64,000 nucleotides of DNA from Psychrosphaera saromensis. Its GTDB lineage: Bacteria; Pseudomonadota; Gammaproteobacteria; Enterobacterales; Alteromonadaceae. The first letter of the stretch is position 1. Every line of letters begins with the position of its first letter. Positions 47,401 through 57,875 of this stretch are shown here, piece after piece. The notes under the pieces were generated by a model, which was not told the origin of the DNA, did not search any database, and worked only from the letters and a program-made list of their open reading frames with translations. Position numbers and translations under genes: made by a program. The stretch lies in NCBI RefSeq assembly GCF_002954545.1, contig NZ_MSCH01000003.1, positions 1,899,991-1,963,990 of the forward strand, in the 5' to 3' direction.

Positions 47401-48916
47401 TAGTAAGCTTGTTCCTGCTGAGCTTGCTAAACCGTTAAATATACTGCTGGTCGATGATAATCAAACAGCGTTAAATATATTAGGTAACACGATTAAATTA
47501 CTTGGTTGGCAAGTTTGTGTCGCCTCCAATGCAGAAGATGCATTTACATTATTTCAACAAGCGATAAAAGATGAACATAGGTTTGATCTTGTATTACTCG
47601 ACTGGAAAATGCCGAAAACGGATGGTTGGCAGCTTGCTGAAAAAATCAGAAGTATTACACCGATTGAAGAGGTGCCTTTAGTTATAATGGTTTCAGCTAC
47701 TAGTCGTCAGAAACTTGCCGAAAAAGCGTCAGAGTCTAAGTCTGCACTGAACGGCTTTATTACTAAACCTGTCACTAGGACAATGTTAGTTGACGCTATT
47801 TCTGATGCGGTAAGTGCATCTCAACAAAAGCAAATACCACAAGAGATTAAAGTAAAAGGCAAGCCACTAGATGGTAAGTCGATTCTAGTCGTTGAAGACA
47901 ATCCGACGAATCAATTGATTGCTAAAACATTATTAAAAAGCCAAGGGGCTGAGGTTGTGGTTGCCGAGGGCGGATTAGTTGCTCTTAAGGAGTTAGAACA
48001 AAGCTCTTTTGACTTTGTCTTAATGGATATTCAAATGCCAGATTTAGATGGTTACGAGACAACGCGTCGTATTCGAGCGAATGAAAAGTACTTGTCTCTG
48101 CCTATCTATGCAATGACGGCAAATGTATCAGACTCAGATAAAGAGTTGTGTTACCAAGCTGGTATGGATGGACATATAGGTAAGCCGTTCCAATTAAACT
48201 ATGTGGTTGAGCAAATATTAAAAGAGACATCAGGCAGTAGTGCGTTAAAAAGTGCATCTAGCGGTAATAAAAAGTTACATCAGTCTTTAACTGATGACGT
48301 AATTCAGTATTGTGAGAATAAACAAATTGATATAAAAACGAGCTTAGCTAGATTTAACTATTTAACCGACTTATATAAACGCTCGTTAGAGTTGTTTGTT
48401 GACGACTTAAAAGTTGACCTTGTTACCTTAAGTGCAAAGTCATCTGAGCCATTAGGGCAAGACACTCATATTTTATTCCACACCATGAAAAGCTCGGCTG
48501 CGAGCCTTGGTTTTAAAGATTTATATAATATAGCAAAAACGATTGAACAGCAGATTGACGATAATGCTCTAGAGTCAGATGCTTCATTATCCCAGACTCA
48601 GCTTAGCTCTGTGGTGAAATTAATGGAGCAAGCGGTTAATGATATTGAAGGATTATTAAATATATTATTAATTGAACCGTTGGAAATTAGTGTTGTTGAG
48701 GGTACAGTAGATTTAAAAGAGGGTTTTAATGTTCTGTATCAAGATGTTGCTCAGTTTAATATGAAAGCAATCGACTCATATAAAAATATAGCATCGTCGC
48801 TAAATTCGTTATCAAGTTCGTTGTGTGATGAGTTAGTGCAGAACTTAAATAAATTACAATTTACAGAGGCAAAAGTGCAATTAGACGCGCTTAGAAAACT
48901 AATAGTGGAAGACTAA
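44438..48916 (+). CDS. CHASE-domain hybrid histidine kinase with two receivers and HPt
   Basis: 1492-residue phosphorelay protein. TM1 (about 12-34), an extracytoplasmic CHASE domain (about 70-290; FPGSRGFGVIKKV, LDIGSEQNRRSAA), TM2 (about 318-340), three PAS-like regions (about 350-750), HisKA with acceptor His near 765 (SHELRTPLN), HATPase (GGLGVGLTIAHQFV), receiver 1 (about 1000-1120, LVLLDWKMP), receiver 2 (about 1147-1265, FVLMDIQMP) and a C-terminal HPt domain with His1348 in FHTMKSSAASLG. CHASE domains in characterised proteins bind small ligands such as cytokinin-like molecules; the ligand here is unknown. The next gene starts 2 nt later. Confidence 0.92.
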   Translation: MERGDIKRVNILNNPILIRFLVASLIIFGCGLYVALWAKGSVKNKNDIKLNTLISKKLNEISNDIVLGVGKYEYGLQGLRAAVNSVQLDKFTYRHNLDYSQSRQYDIEFPGSRGFGVIKKVNKNDLNSFLKYAEKDRSGPFVLKQLNNPQDTLFIIQYIEPEINNQQAVGLDIGSEQNRRSAAIKAAVSNTTQLTGPITLVQANNKQNYGFLLLLPIKNSVNASQSSNASIDGWVYAPLLIHEILDAVSELNINFRIDISDLYLDQEINFYNSDMDADVDSGTRLTNIIDIYGRKWQIAVSPTVPYVESLALTSPANVFYQILILSILLSVLVLFIGRNVSRRLDSLTRKLSYAAVVKNTTEAIVAVDKDFLILHWNTSAESLFSTYIENLERKREPLINWLKPYITKDTLVSYFKQVSRGETILNKSFEYKTDDVTTAKQLQVSFIPLMQNNEFFGATVSIIDVTKLVQLQNELENKNELLEQQVVEKSGEIQRKALFQTSVLNSSRTAIIATDVNGIITLLNQSALALLQLEASTTLDKTNITELLHSSLSDHNKSIKFTDWIKKQLERQSSTLVTFSPKNVEFDIPVNLTSSIILNEHGNETGYVFLAEDIRETLSLKRHVSLINSALDNSQDVLLWLDSKGVVLHLNEFANIQLGHNTRSLHEQSINQIMLFDDNESWDSVKYDINDNNRITLERYYQHSNGETIPMLISCCKLEIDNEIVYYLAAKNISMRLKEETKLKLALSKVDAASKSKTTFISQMSHELRTPLNITSGMLQMLELTVLNDIQRTSVDGAKQSMKHLTYIIDDIMDLSDAERGLLKLDYSEFILDDVLNDVGFQLSAMLADKPVEVHFDMDPDVPIMLMGDVKKLRKIILSIASNAVKFTLSGEVVININAQRAAGKDVTLLVAISDTGIGIETGQLSQIFELFSQSDNSSSRQYGGLGVGLTIAHQFVQLMGGDLTVESEINVGSTFSFQLPLVEVEASSKLVPAELAKPLNILLVDDNQTALNILGNTIKLLGWQVCVASNAEDAFTLFQQAIKDEHRFDLVLLDWKMPKTDGWQLAEKIRSITPIEEVPLVIMVSATSRQKLAEKASESKSALNGFITKPVTRTMLVDAISDAVSASQQKQIPQEIKVKGKPLDGKSILVVEDNPTNQLIAKTLLKSQGAEVVVAEGGLVALKELEQSSFDFVLMDIQMPDLDGYETTRRIRANEKYLSLPIYAMTANVSDSDKELCYQAGMDGHIGKPFQLNYVVEQILKETSGSSALKSASSGNKKLHQSLTDDVIQYCENKQIDIKTSLARFNYLTDLYKRSLELFVDDLKVDLVTLSAKSSEPLGQDTHILFHTMKSSAASLGFKDLYNIAKTIEQQIDDNALESDASLSQTQLSSVVKLMEQAVNDIEGLLNILLIEPLEISVVEGTVDLKEGFNVLYQDVAQFNMKAIDSYKNIASSLNSLSSSLCDELVQNLNKLQFTEAKVQLDALRKLIVED

Positions 48917-48918
48917 AT

Positions 48919-49854
48919 ATGGTCAATGTATTAGATAACAATGCTGAGTTAAACTTAAGTCATTCAAAAATATTAATAGTGGACGACCAACCTATTAATA
49001 TTCAATTGATATATAACATTTTATCTAGCGACTATTCTATTCTGGCTGCAACCAATGGCGACCAAGCTATTGAGGTTTGCCAGAATGATCCCCCAGATCT
49101 GGTTTTACTCGACGTTGTTATGCCTAATATGTCTGGTATAGAAACCTGCGTTATTTTAAAACAGAGATTATCCACCGCTGAGATCCCGATTATATTTATT
49201 ACGTCTTGTGATGAACAAGATGAAGAAAATGATTGCTGGGAAAGTGGGGGCGTTGATTTTATTAGTAAACCCATTAACCCAATCACCCTTAAAAATCGAG
49301 TTAAAGCGCACTTATCGCTTAAATATCAAAGAGATATTCTTAATAGTTTAGTTTATAAGGATGACTTGACGACGATTTTTAATCGCCGTTATTTTGATGA
49401 ACATATTGTTAAAGTAGAAAAAAGTGCGAATAGAGAAAAAGTTGATGCCGCTGTTATTCTGATTGATATCGACCATTTTAAACAGTTCAATAAAATCTAT
49501 GGCCATATTCGCGGTGATATTACGTTAAAAGAAGTCGCGGATAGTATTCAAGACGCTTTAATGCGACCAAGTGATTTTGTTGCTTATATGGGCTGCGCTC
49601 TTTTTGCCGTAGTGTTACCTAACACAACACCTCAAGGCGCGATTGAAGTGGCGATTAGAATTAGAAGAGCGGTATTTGCTTGTAAAATTGCCCACCCAGA
49701 TTCTAAATATAAATTTATCACTGTAAGCCTAGGCGTATCTACCGTTTTCTTAGCGCAAGATAAGATGGTGCCATTACTTGAAGATGCTGAGCAGTATTTA
49801 CAGCAAGCAAAGGAAGTAGGCCGCAATATTTGTAAGTATCCTAAGTTAGGCTAA
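48919..49854 (+). CDS. Response regulator with degenerate GGDEF domain
   Basis: 311 residues: receiver (about 15-130, acceptor Asp in LVLLDVVMPNMSG) and a GGDEF-fold domain (about 145-308) that keeps LTTIFNRRYFDEH and ILIDIDHFKQFNKIYGHIRGD but has GCALF where GGDEF should be. Cyclase activity is therefore unlikely; it may bind GTP or c-di-GMP or act by protein contact. Probably phosphorylated through the CHASE kinase encoded 2 nt upstream. Confidence 0.9.
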   Translation: MVNVLDNNAELNLSHSKILIVDDQPINIQLIYNILSSDYSILAATNGDQAIEVCQNDPPDLVLLDVVMPNMSGIETCVILKQRLSTAEIPIIFITSCDEQDEENDCWESGGVDFISKPINPITLKNRVKAHLSLKYQRDILNSLVYKDDLTTIFNRRYFDEHIVKVEKSANREKVDAAVILIDIDHFKQFNKIYGHIRGDITLKEVADSIQDALMRPSDFVAYMGCALFAVVLPNTTPQGAIEVAIRIRRAVFACKIAHPDSKYKFITVSLGVSTVFLAQDKMVPLLEDAEQYLQQAKEVGRNICKYPKLG

Positions 49855-49869
49855 CCAGGGTTAGCCTTT
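49849..49869 (+). terminator. Weak intrinsic terminator overlapping the stop codon
   Basis: GGCTAAC-CAGG-GTTAGCC (49849-49866) and TTT; the stem includes the TAA stop of the preceding gene. Confidence 0.5.
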
Positions 49870-50026
49870 CCTATATTACGGTAATCACCTTGCTCGCTCA
49901 TTTTATCAATTTAATGACTAAAACAGCCCCGACCCATTCGGTAATAGATTTTATGAGATAGTTAGTGGATAAATCACATCTTCGATTTTTATATTTGACT
50001 AACTTTCTTTATACTCCCTCCATTAA

Positions 50027-52104
<2,078 letters not shown>

Positions 52105-52105
<1 letters not shown>

Positions 52106-52437
52106 TGTATTATATTTACGATGTATTGGTAGAAGTTGGTGGTGTAATTCGTCCGTATAGTGATGACATAGCTTTGGCTTTAGTCGCTTCTTTATTGGTT
52201 ATTGCAGGCGCTGATATTAATAATTACATCAAGAACCTTATAAAATCTGCACACTTTTTGGTGCGTATGAGTATTTTTATTGCTGTATGTACATTTGGCT
52301 ATGGTGCGTTAACGGTACTGTTAACTAATATAATCACAACGCAATTGGCGGCATTGCCTGCTATGTATTTACCATTAGCTGTTATCGCATGTTTTGCAGC
52401 ATTAGGTATTTACGCAGAACGTAAACGTCAGCTCTAG
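52105..52437 (+). CDS. Small inner-membrane protein, DUF3392-like
   Basis: 110 residues with about three hydrophobic helices (ALALVASLLVIAGADI; LVRMSIFIAVCTFGYGALTVLLT; MYLPLAVIACFAALGIYAE) and a basic C-terminus. The RPYSDDIALALVASLLVI start resembles DUF3392 proteins, which are found mainly in marine gammaproteobacteria; function unknown. Overlaps the ligA stop by one base, so translational coupling is likely. Confidence 0.75.
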
Positions 52438-52570
52438 TCGTTAAAGCCTACTTTGTCAAAATATGGTCAAAGCGTCAATTTTCAGGCGTTTTTGCTTTTT
52501 AAGACTTGCAACTCAGATCTGTAACGTTACAATTGGTTGATAATACAAAATAAATAGTTAGATATTAACC

Positions 52571-54037
52571 ATGACACAAAAGCCATCATCCGTACAAACT
52601 ATCCTAATTTTGGATGAAAACGAACGCCGTGCTAATTTAATGGCAGGGCTTTTAATTTTTATTGGCGAACAATGTGAAGTGGTTTCAGAGTCTCAGTTTG
52701 CCAGTAAATGTATTCCAGAAGATGTGGTGACCTGTTGTGTATTAGGTGCATTATCCAGTGGCGAACATGAAGCACTTGTTAAGTCTCAACCGGGTGTCCC
52801 ATTTCTGTTATTGGGCGACACACTCAAATATCTATTTGAACAAAAAAATGTATTAGGCATTTTAAGTGAACCTTTCCTTTATCCTGTTATCACTCAACAA
52901 ATTCGTGACTGCCAAGAATACAAACGATTAATGCCTAGAGCGCCAAATGCGACTCAAGGTAATAAATTCGAAGGTTTGATTGGTAATACCGAACCTATGA
53001 ACGAAATCCGTTTTTTAATAAACCAAGTTGCAGATAAAGAAGCCAACGTATTAATCCTTGGTGAGTCAGGAACGGGTAAAGAAGTTATCGCAAGAAACGT
53101 TCATTTGTTATCTAACCGAGTTGGCGGGCCATTTGTGCCAGTTAACTGTGGTGCTATCCCTGCAGAATTATTAGAAAGTGAATTGTTTGGCCATGAAAAA
53201 GGGGCTTTCACTGGAGCAATATCGTCGAGAAAAGGACGGTTTGAATTAGCTCAAGGCGGCACGTTATTTTTAGATGAAATTGGCGATATGCCGCTACAAA
53301 TGCAAGTTAAATTACTGCGTGTATTACAAGAGCGAACCTATGAAAGGGTTGGTGGTACTAAGGCAATTAAGGCTGACGTACGAGTTGTAGCTGCCACGCA
53401 CCGCGACTTGGAAGACATGATAGAGGAAGGTAAATTCCGTGAGGATTTATTCTATCGTTTAAATGTATTTCCTATCGAGTCGCCTTCTTTGTGTCAAAGA
53501 AGTGATGACCTAGAGTTGTTGGTACAAGAGTTTACAACTCGTTTTGAAGCCGAGCATAAAGCGAGATTCAATTTAACCGACAGAGCACTGGATTCATTAA
53601 AACAGCATAAATGGCCTGGCAATGTTCGTGAACTTGGAAACTTAGTCGAACGATTGTTGATCATGTTTCCTAATCAAATGGTTGATGTGCACGACCTACC
53701 ACAAAGATATTGCTACACAGACGACTCACCATTTATCCCAGAATATCCTGATGAAATTATGGAACGCCAAGCGCTCATTGATATGTTTGCCGATCATGAT
53801 GATGAAGATGACGATGGCTCTGAAGATTTCACTATGTCGGTGACGACCGTTGCCGATCCTACATCAATGATTTTGCCAACAGAAGGCATAGATTTAAAAG
53901 AGTTTTTGTCAGAATTAGAAGTGAATTTAATTGAGCAAGCACTGCAATGTACCGATTATGTGGTTGCTAGAGCTGCTGAACAATTGAACTTAAGACGCAC
54001 AACCTTAGTTGAAAATGAGAAAGTACGATTTAAATAA
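52571..54037 (+). CDS. flrA: FlrA/FleQ-type sigma-54-dependent flagellar master regulator, frameshifted near the C-terminus
   Basis: AAA+ enhancer-binding protein with an N-terminal receiver-like FleQ domain ([18 protein letters not shown]), a central domain with Walker A GESGTGKE (about 164-171), the sigma-54-contacting GAFTGA loop (near 217) and Walker [14 protein letters not shown], and a C-terminal Fis-type helix-turn-helix. In FleQ/FlrA proteins c-di-GMP binding switches targets between flagella and biofilm genes; the Arg-Asn pair after Walker A (VIARN) is kept. The last helix reads [14 protein letters not shown]. In the +1 frame after the A-run at 54012-54015 the DNA reads [10 protein letters not shown] to a stop at 54047, matching the usual RRTTLVEKMRKY end. 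So a 2-nt loss, a 1-nt gain or a sequencing error is likely. It lies just upstream of bcsR and away from flagellar genes. Confidence 0.9.
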   Translation: MTQKPSSVQTILILDENERRANLMAGLLIFIGEQCEVVSESQFASKCIPEDVVTCCVLGALSSGEHEALVKSQPGVPFLLLGDTLKYLFEQKNVLGILSEPFLYPVITQQIRDCQEYKRLMPRAPNATQGNKFEGLIGNTEPMNEIRFLINQVADKEANVLILGESGTGKEVIARNVHLLSNRVGGPFVPVNCGAIPAELLESELFGHEKGAFTGAISSRKGRFELAQGGTLFLDEIGDMPLQMQVKLLRVLQERTYERVGGTKAIKADVRVVAATHRDLEDMIEEGKFREDLFYRLNVFPIESPSLCQRSDDLELLVQEFTTRFEAEHKARFNLTDRALDSLKQHKWPGNVRELGNLVERLLIMFPNQMVDVHDLPQRYCYTDDSPFIPEYPDEIMERQALIDMFADHDDEDDDGSEDFTMSVTTVADPTSMILPTEGIDLKEFLSELEVNLIEQALQCTDYVVARAAEQLNLRRTTLVENEKVRFK

Positions 54038-54089
54038 AGATGAATAAAATCTAATTTGTTGATTCTAGTTACATTTTTTTTAATTTGAA

Positions 54090-54132
54090 CTATGCTAATA
54101 AAAAACTTATGCCATTTGGCATAAAACTTGGG
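54090..54132 (+). promoter_or_regulatory. Candidate bcs operon promoter region
   Basis: CTATGCTAAT (54090-54099) resembles the sigma-S-like -10 found in the 44.35 kb inverted repeat. Directly after it lies a hairpin TTATGCC-ATTT-GGCATAA (54107-54124). The stretch TTGGCATAAAACTTGGG (54116-54132) has sigma-54-like -24 GG and -12 TTG spacing, but the -12 GC is GG. Which, if any, is used is unknown. Confidence 0.35.
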
Positions 54133-54175
54133 TATTATCACAATATATCCTTATATCTTAACAATTGGAGTAACT

Positions 54176-54355
54176 GTGATTAGTCGTAAATTAACTGAAA
54201 ATGATGATGTTATTTCAACGGATATAAAGCATTTAAATGACACGAAAGAAATTGTTCATTCAGTTTCTTATCGTGAGATAAATCAAACTAAAAACTGTCA
54301 AGACATCAAAGCAAATTGGATGTTGTTGACCCAGTCTTCATATATGTGTAATTAA
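54176..54355 (+). CDS. bcsR: BcsR-like small cellulose-operon protein
   Basis: 59 residues from GTG 54176, which follows GGAG with a 5-nt spacer; the frame also extends to ATG 54128 without a site. The sequence ENDDVISTDIKHL ... IKANWMLLTQSS lines up loosely with enterobacterial BcsR (YhjR: NDIVALKQAF ... LKRWPLLAEF) in length and in the W-x-LL near the end. The position immediately before bcsQ is that of bcsR. In E. coli BcsR binds BcsQ and supports synthase assembly. Assignment rests on position and weak similarity. Confidence 0.55.
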   Translation: MISRKLTENDDVISTDIKHLNDTKEIVHSVSYREINQTKNCQDIKANWMLLTQSSYMCN

Positions 54356-54389
54356 TTATCACTTCAGTATTTGGCCAATATAAATAATC

Positions 54390-55145
54390 ATGCCAGAAAA
54401 AGATTATAAACTTGTCGTTGTACAAGGTGTTAAAGGTGGTGTAGGTAATACCGCAGTAACGGCTAATTTAGCGGTCGCCTTGAGAAAAGTTGGTTTCAAC
54501 GTTCTGGTATTCGACTTCTGTAAAAGTAACGATCTTCGATTACATTTTGGCATGGGGTTAGATAGAACTGACGGATTACATAAAGGTTTACTAAATGAGG
54601 AACCTTGGACTAATTTTGCCTTTGAAGATAGAAATCGTACTACCTTTTTCCCTTTTGGTCATATAGAGCAAGTTGATATACTTCGACTTATTTTTCTGTC
54701 CCCCAATTATTTAACTGATATCCTTGATGAAATCGACTTTGAGTCACAAGAAACTATTGTGTTGGTTGATTATCCCTCTTACAACTCGTTAAAAGACACT
54801 AAGTGTTTGTCAGGGTATGACCTTAAAATTAATGTAGGTACTTGTGAAGTATCTAGCTATTCTAAATTTTCAGCATCAATAAAATCATTTACTGAGTCAG
54901 ATATATTTATGTTTAATAGGTATAACCCAGAACGTAAAATTGAATCTGACATTAGAACTTTAATCTCCTCCGAGTTTGATCCGTCTAAGGTTTTAGGTGT
55001 CATATTTGAAGATGAATTTATTCACCAAGCATTGGCGCAAAACACCACTATTGTTGACCTTAATGAATATACTAAATCGTCAAAAGATTTTTATCATTTG
55101 GCAATGAAACTCAGCTCTATGCTTTTTGCATCTAGCGGAGAGTAA
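54390..55145 (+). CDS. bcsQ: Cellulose biosynthesis protein BcsQ (MinD-like ATPase)
   Basis: 251-residue SIMIBI-class ATPase required for cellulose secretion and polar localisation in enterobacteria. It has the BcsQ form of the deviant P-loop (VVQGVKGGVGNTAVTANLAVAL, where Asn replaces the usual Lys), FNVLVFDFCKSNDLRLHFGM, and FFPFGHIEQ, all matching E. coli BcsQ blocks. It lies between the bcsR-like gene and bcsA, with the stop 2 nt before the bcsA TTG start. Confidence 0.9.
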   Translation: MPEKDYKLVVVQGVKGGVGNTAVTANLAVALRKVGFNVLVFDFCKSNDLRLHFGMGLDRTDGLHKGLLNEEPWTNFAFEDRNRTTFFPFGHIEQVDILRLIFLSPNYLTDILDEIDFESQETIVLVDYPSYNSLKDTKCLSGYDLKINVGTCEVSSYSKFSASIKSFTESDIFMFNRYNPERKIESDIRTLISSEFDPSKVLGVIFEDEFIHQALAQNTTIVDLNEYTKSSKDFYHLAMKLSSMLFASSGE

Positions 55146-55147
55146 CT

Positions 55148-57787
55148 TTGAATAGTATTTTACGAGTTACCTGGTCTGCTATATCAAACTATCCATTTGA
55201 ACAATTAGTTAGCTTTTTGTTGCGAGTTCGAAGTGAATTAAAAAAAACACAATGCTCATTGTTTTATAAACCTTTTATTGTATGTGCTTGGTTATTAAGC
55301 TGGGCTTTATTAGGCAATAAAGTAAAAAAATACAGCTTAAGTGTTTTCTTTCAACAGGTAAGTGCAAAATATCCCCACGTTAAATTTCATCGTTTTTCTT
55401 TCACAGACGTATTAAGGTTCTTAATCCAAACGGTTTACTTACTTTTATTCTTTAGTGAAGAGCAACGAAAAAAACGCCTTATTATCCAGCACAACAATAC
55501 TAAGATTAATGTCTTTAAAAGCTTTGTGAAATTCATTCGTAAGCAGATTATTGAACCTGGAAGACAATGGGTTGTATCTGCGTTTAGTTTTACTGCAGAG
55601 TCAGCTCCTAGCGAGTTCAAAAGTAAGTTGTTAAAAATAAAATGGATAAGAGTTACCTTGACGGCTCTTATGTTAGGGCTGTTCTTCTGGGCGATAGTGG
55701 TTCCTTTTGAACCGATAAACCAACTGATATTTTCATTTATTTTATGGATAATTGCTTTGTGGCTAAGGTCTACTCCTGGAAGAGTCGCGACTTTAGTTAT
55801 GATGTTGCTGTCTATCTTGATGTCTAGTCGCTACATATGGTGGCGTATTACCAGTTCATTGAATATTGATGATGGTATTGGGTTTATCTTAGGACTCGGC
55901 TTGCTCGCTGCTGAAATTTACACTTGGCTGGTTTTAGTTTTGGGTTATATGCAAACGGCTTGGCCATTACGCAGACGGATTGTTCAGTTACCGCCAAATT
56001 ATGACAATTGGCCATCGGTTGATTTGTTCATACCTACTTATAACGAGCCATTAAAAGTAATTATCCCAACCGTTTTTGCGGCGCAAAATATTGATTGGCC
56101 AGAAGATAAACTAAATGTCTATGTTTTGGATGATGGCAAAAGAGACAATATAAAAGAGTTTTGTGAACAGAATAAAATTAGTTATTTAACTCGTCCTGAT
56201 AATTCCTTCGCTAAAGCTGGGAATCTTAATCATGCTTTAACAAAAACCGATAGTGAATTTGTTGCCATTTTTGATTGTGACCACGTTCCTGTTCGTTCAT
56301 TTTTACAAATGACCATGGGCGGTTTTATTAAGAATAAAAACCTAGCTTTAGTGCAAACGCCTCATCACTTTTTCTCCCCAGATCCGTTTGAACGTAACTT
56401 AGATGTATTTAACGAAGAGCCTAATGAAGGCGAATTGTTTTATGGTCAAATTCAAGATGGTAATGACTTATGGAATGCGACTTTTTTCTGTGGCTCTTGT
56501 GCTGTATTACGCCGAGCTCCGTTAGAGGAAGTTGGCGGTATTGCGGTTGAGACAGTAACCGAAGATGCCCATACGGCATTAAAGTTACATAGGCTTGGTT
56601 ATGACTCTTCATACGTTAATTTAAAACAAGCCGCAGGGTTAGCAACAGAAAGTATTTCAGCTCATATCGGCCAACGAATTCGCTGGGCTAGAGGTATGTT
56701 GCAAATTTTTAGAGTCGACAATCCTATCTTTGGTAAAGGCTTAAGCTTTATGCAACGTGTGTGTTACAGCAATGCGATGCTACACTTTTTCTATGGTTTA
56801 CCTCGACTGGTATTTTTAACGGCACCATTAACGTTTTTAATTTTGCACAGCTATATTATCTATGCTCCGGTAGAAACAATATTCTTATACGTGATCCCAG
56901 CTATATTTCATGCCAATTTGACGAATAGTCGGCATCAGGGCAAGTACCGTAATACATTTTGGGCTGAACTGTATGAAGCTGTATTAGCTTGGTATATTTT
57001 CAGGCCAACATTAATGGCTTTGATCACGCCTAAAAAAGGTAAATTTAATGTTACCGAAAAAGGCGGGATGATTGAAAAAGATTATTTTGATTGGGGAATC
57101 GGGCTGCCTTACTTAATACTTATTGCTATCAACCTTTTAGGTATAGGCTTTGGTGTTTGGCGTATTGGTTTTGGCCCTGAGGCTGAAGTCAGTACTGTCT
57201 TTATGAATATCGCCTGGACTGTCTATAACCTTATGATCTTAGGTGGCGTTATGGCGATAATTACTGAGTCAAAACAAGTCAGAGTCGCGCACCGAATAGA
57301 ATACAAATTACCTATGACTGTCTGCAGTAAAAGTGGTTTTATATATGAAGCCATCATGAACGATTACTCAGAAAGTGGCATAGGTATGGAGATCCAATCC
57401 GATCAGCATGTCCAGTTTAAGGTTGGTGATACCGTCACTGTGGTATTACGCAGAAATGAAATTGTCCACTCGTTTGAAACAACGGTTAAGTTTGCCTCGA
57501 AAAACATTTTGGGTGTGAAATTTAATGACGAATCATTGGACAGTTTAAGAATGCTAATTCAAATTACGTTCTCTCGTGCGGACGCTTGGGAAGTGCACCC
57601 AATGAAGCGAGATAAAGAAATAATTAGTAGTCGACTATTGAGTGTTCTGAAAATAGGTGTGAGAGGCTATGTTAGTTTATTTACCTACGTCCATAGCTAT
57701 ATTAAGGAACATTATCCTCAATTACATGATGTTGGTTTGTATTTTTTATCGTTTCTTCCTAAACGACCTCGGCTAACGAATAATTAG
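55148..57787 (+). CDS. bcsA: Cellulose synthase catalytic subunit BcsA
   Basis: 879-residue inner-membrane glycosyltransferase family 2 enzyme that polymerises UDP-glucose into cellulose and extrudes it. The TTG start is supported by GGAG with a 7-nt spacer. The N-terminal extension matches the long enterobacterial form. Helices at about 170-290 precede the GT domain with DDGKRDNI, the DxD motif FDCDHVP, VTEDAHT and QRIRWARG; further helices and a PilZ domain follow. The PilZ motif is intact (RVAHR and DYSESGIG), so activation by c-di-GMP is expected. Confidence 0.97.
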   Translation: MNSILRVTWSAISNYPFEQLVSFLLRVRSELKKTQCSLFYKPFIVCAWLLSWALLGNKVKKYSLSVFFQQVSAKYPHVKFHRFSFTDVLRFLIQTVYLLLFFSEEQRKKRLIIQHNNTKINVFKSFVKFIRKQIIEPGRQWVVSAFSFTAESAPSEFKSKLLKIKWIRVTLTALMLGLFFWAIVVPFEPINQLIFSFILWIIALWLRSTPGRVATLVMMLLSILMSSRYIWWRITSSLNIDDGIGFILGLGLLAAEIYTWLVLVLGYMQTAWPLRRRIVQLPPNYDNWPSVDLFIPTYNEPLKVIIPTVFAAQNIDWPEDKLNVYVLDDGKRDNIKEFCEQNKISYLTRPDNSFAKAGNLNHALTKTDSEFVAIFDCDHVPVRSFLQMTMGGFIKNKNLALVQTPHHFFSPDPFERNLDVFNEEPNEGELFYGQIQDGNDLWNATFFCGSCAVLRRAPLEEVGGIAVETVTEDAHTALKLHRLGYDSSYVNLKQAAGLATESISAHIGQRIRWARGMLQIFRVDNPIFGKGLSFMQRVCYSNAMLHFFYGLPRLVFLTAPLTFLILHSYIIYAPVETIFLYVIPAIFHANLTNSRHQGKYRNTFWAELYEAVLAWYIFRPTLMALITPKKGKFNVTEKGGMIEKDYFDWGIGLPYLILIAINLLGIGFGVWRIGFGPEAEVSTVFMNIAWTVYNLMILGGVMAIITESKQVRVAHRIEYKLPMTVCSKSGFIYEAIMNDYSESGIGMEIQSDQHVQFKVGDTVTVVLRRNEIVHSFETTVKFASKNILGVKFNDESLDSLRMLIQITFSRADAWEVHPMKRDKEIISSRLLSVLKIGVRGYVSLFTYVHSYIKEHYPQLHDVGLYFLSFLPKRPRLTNN

Positions 57788-57875
57788 CCATTAATTTTAA
57801 TTTGTAATACTTGGTTTATCATAGAGCCCTAGGTAGAATGCATGATCAAGTATATTTTATATTCTGAGAGTAACG

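Noticed and set aside
54116-54132. A firm sigma-54 promoter call for bcs
   Set aside because: The -24 GG and spacing fit, but the essential -12 GC is GG and the match overlaps a hairpin, so it is kept only as a hypothesis.
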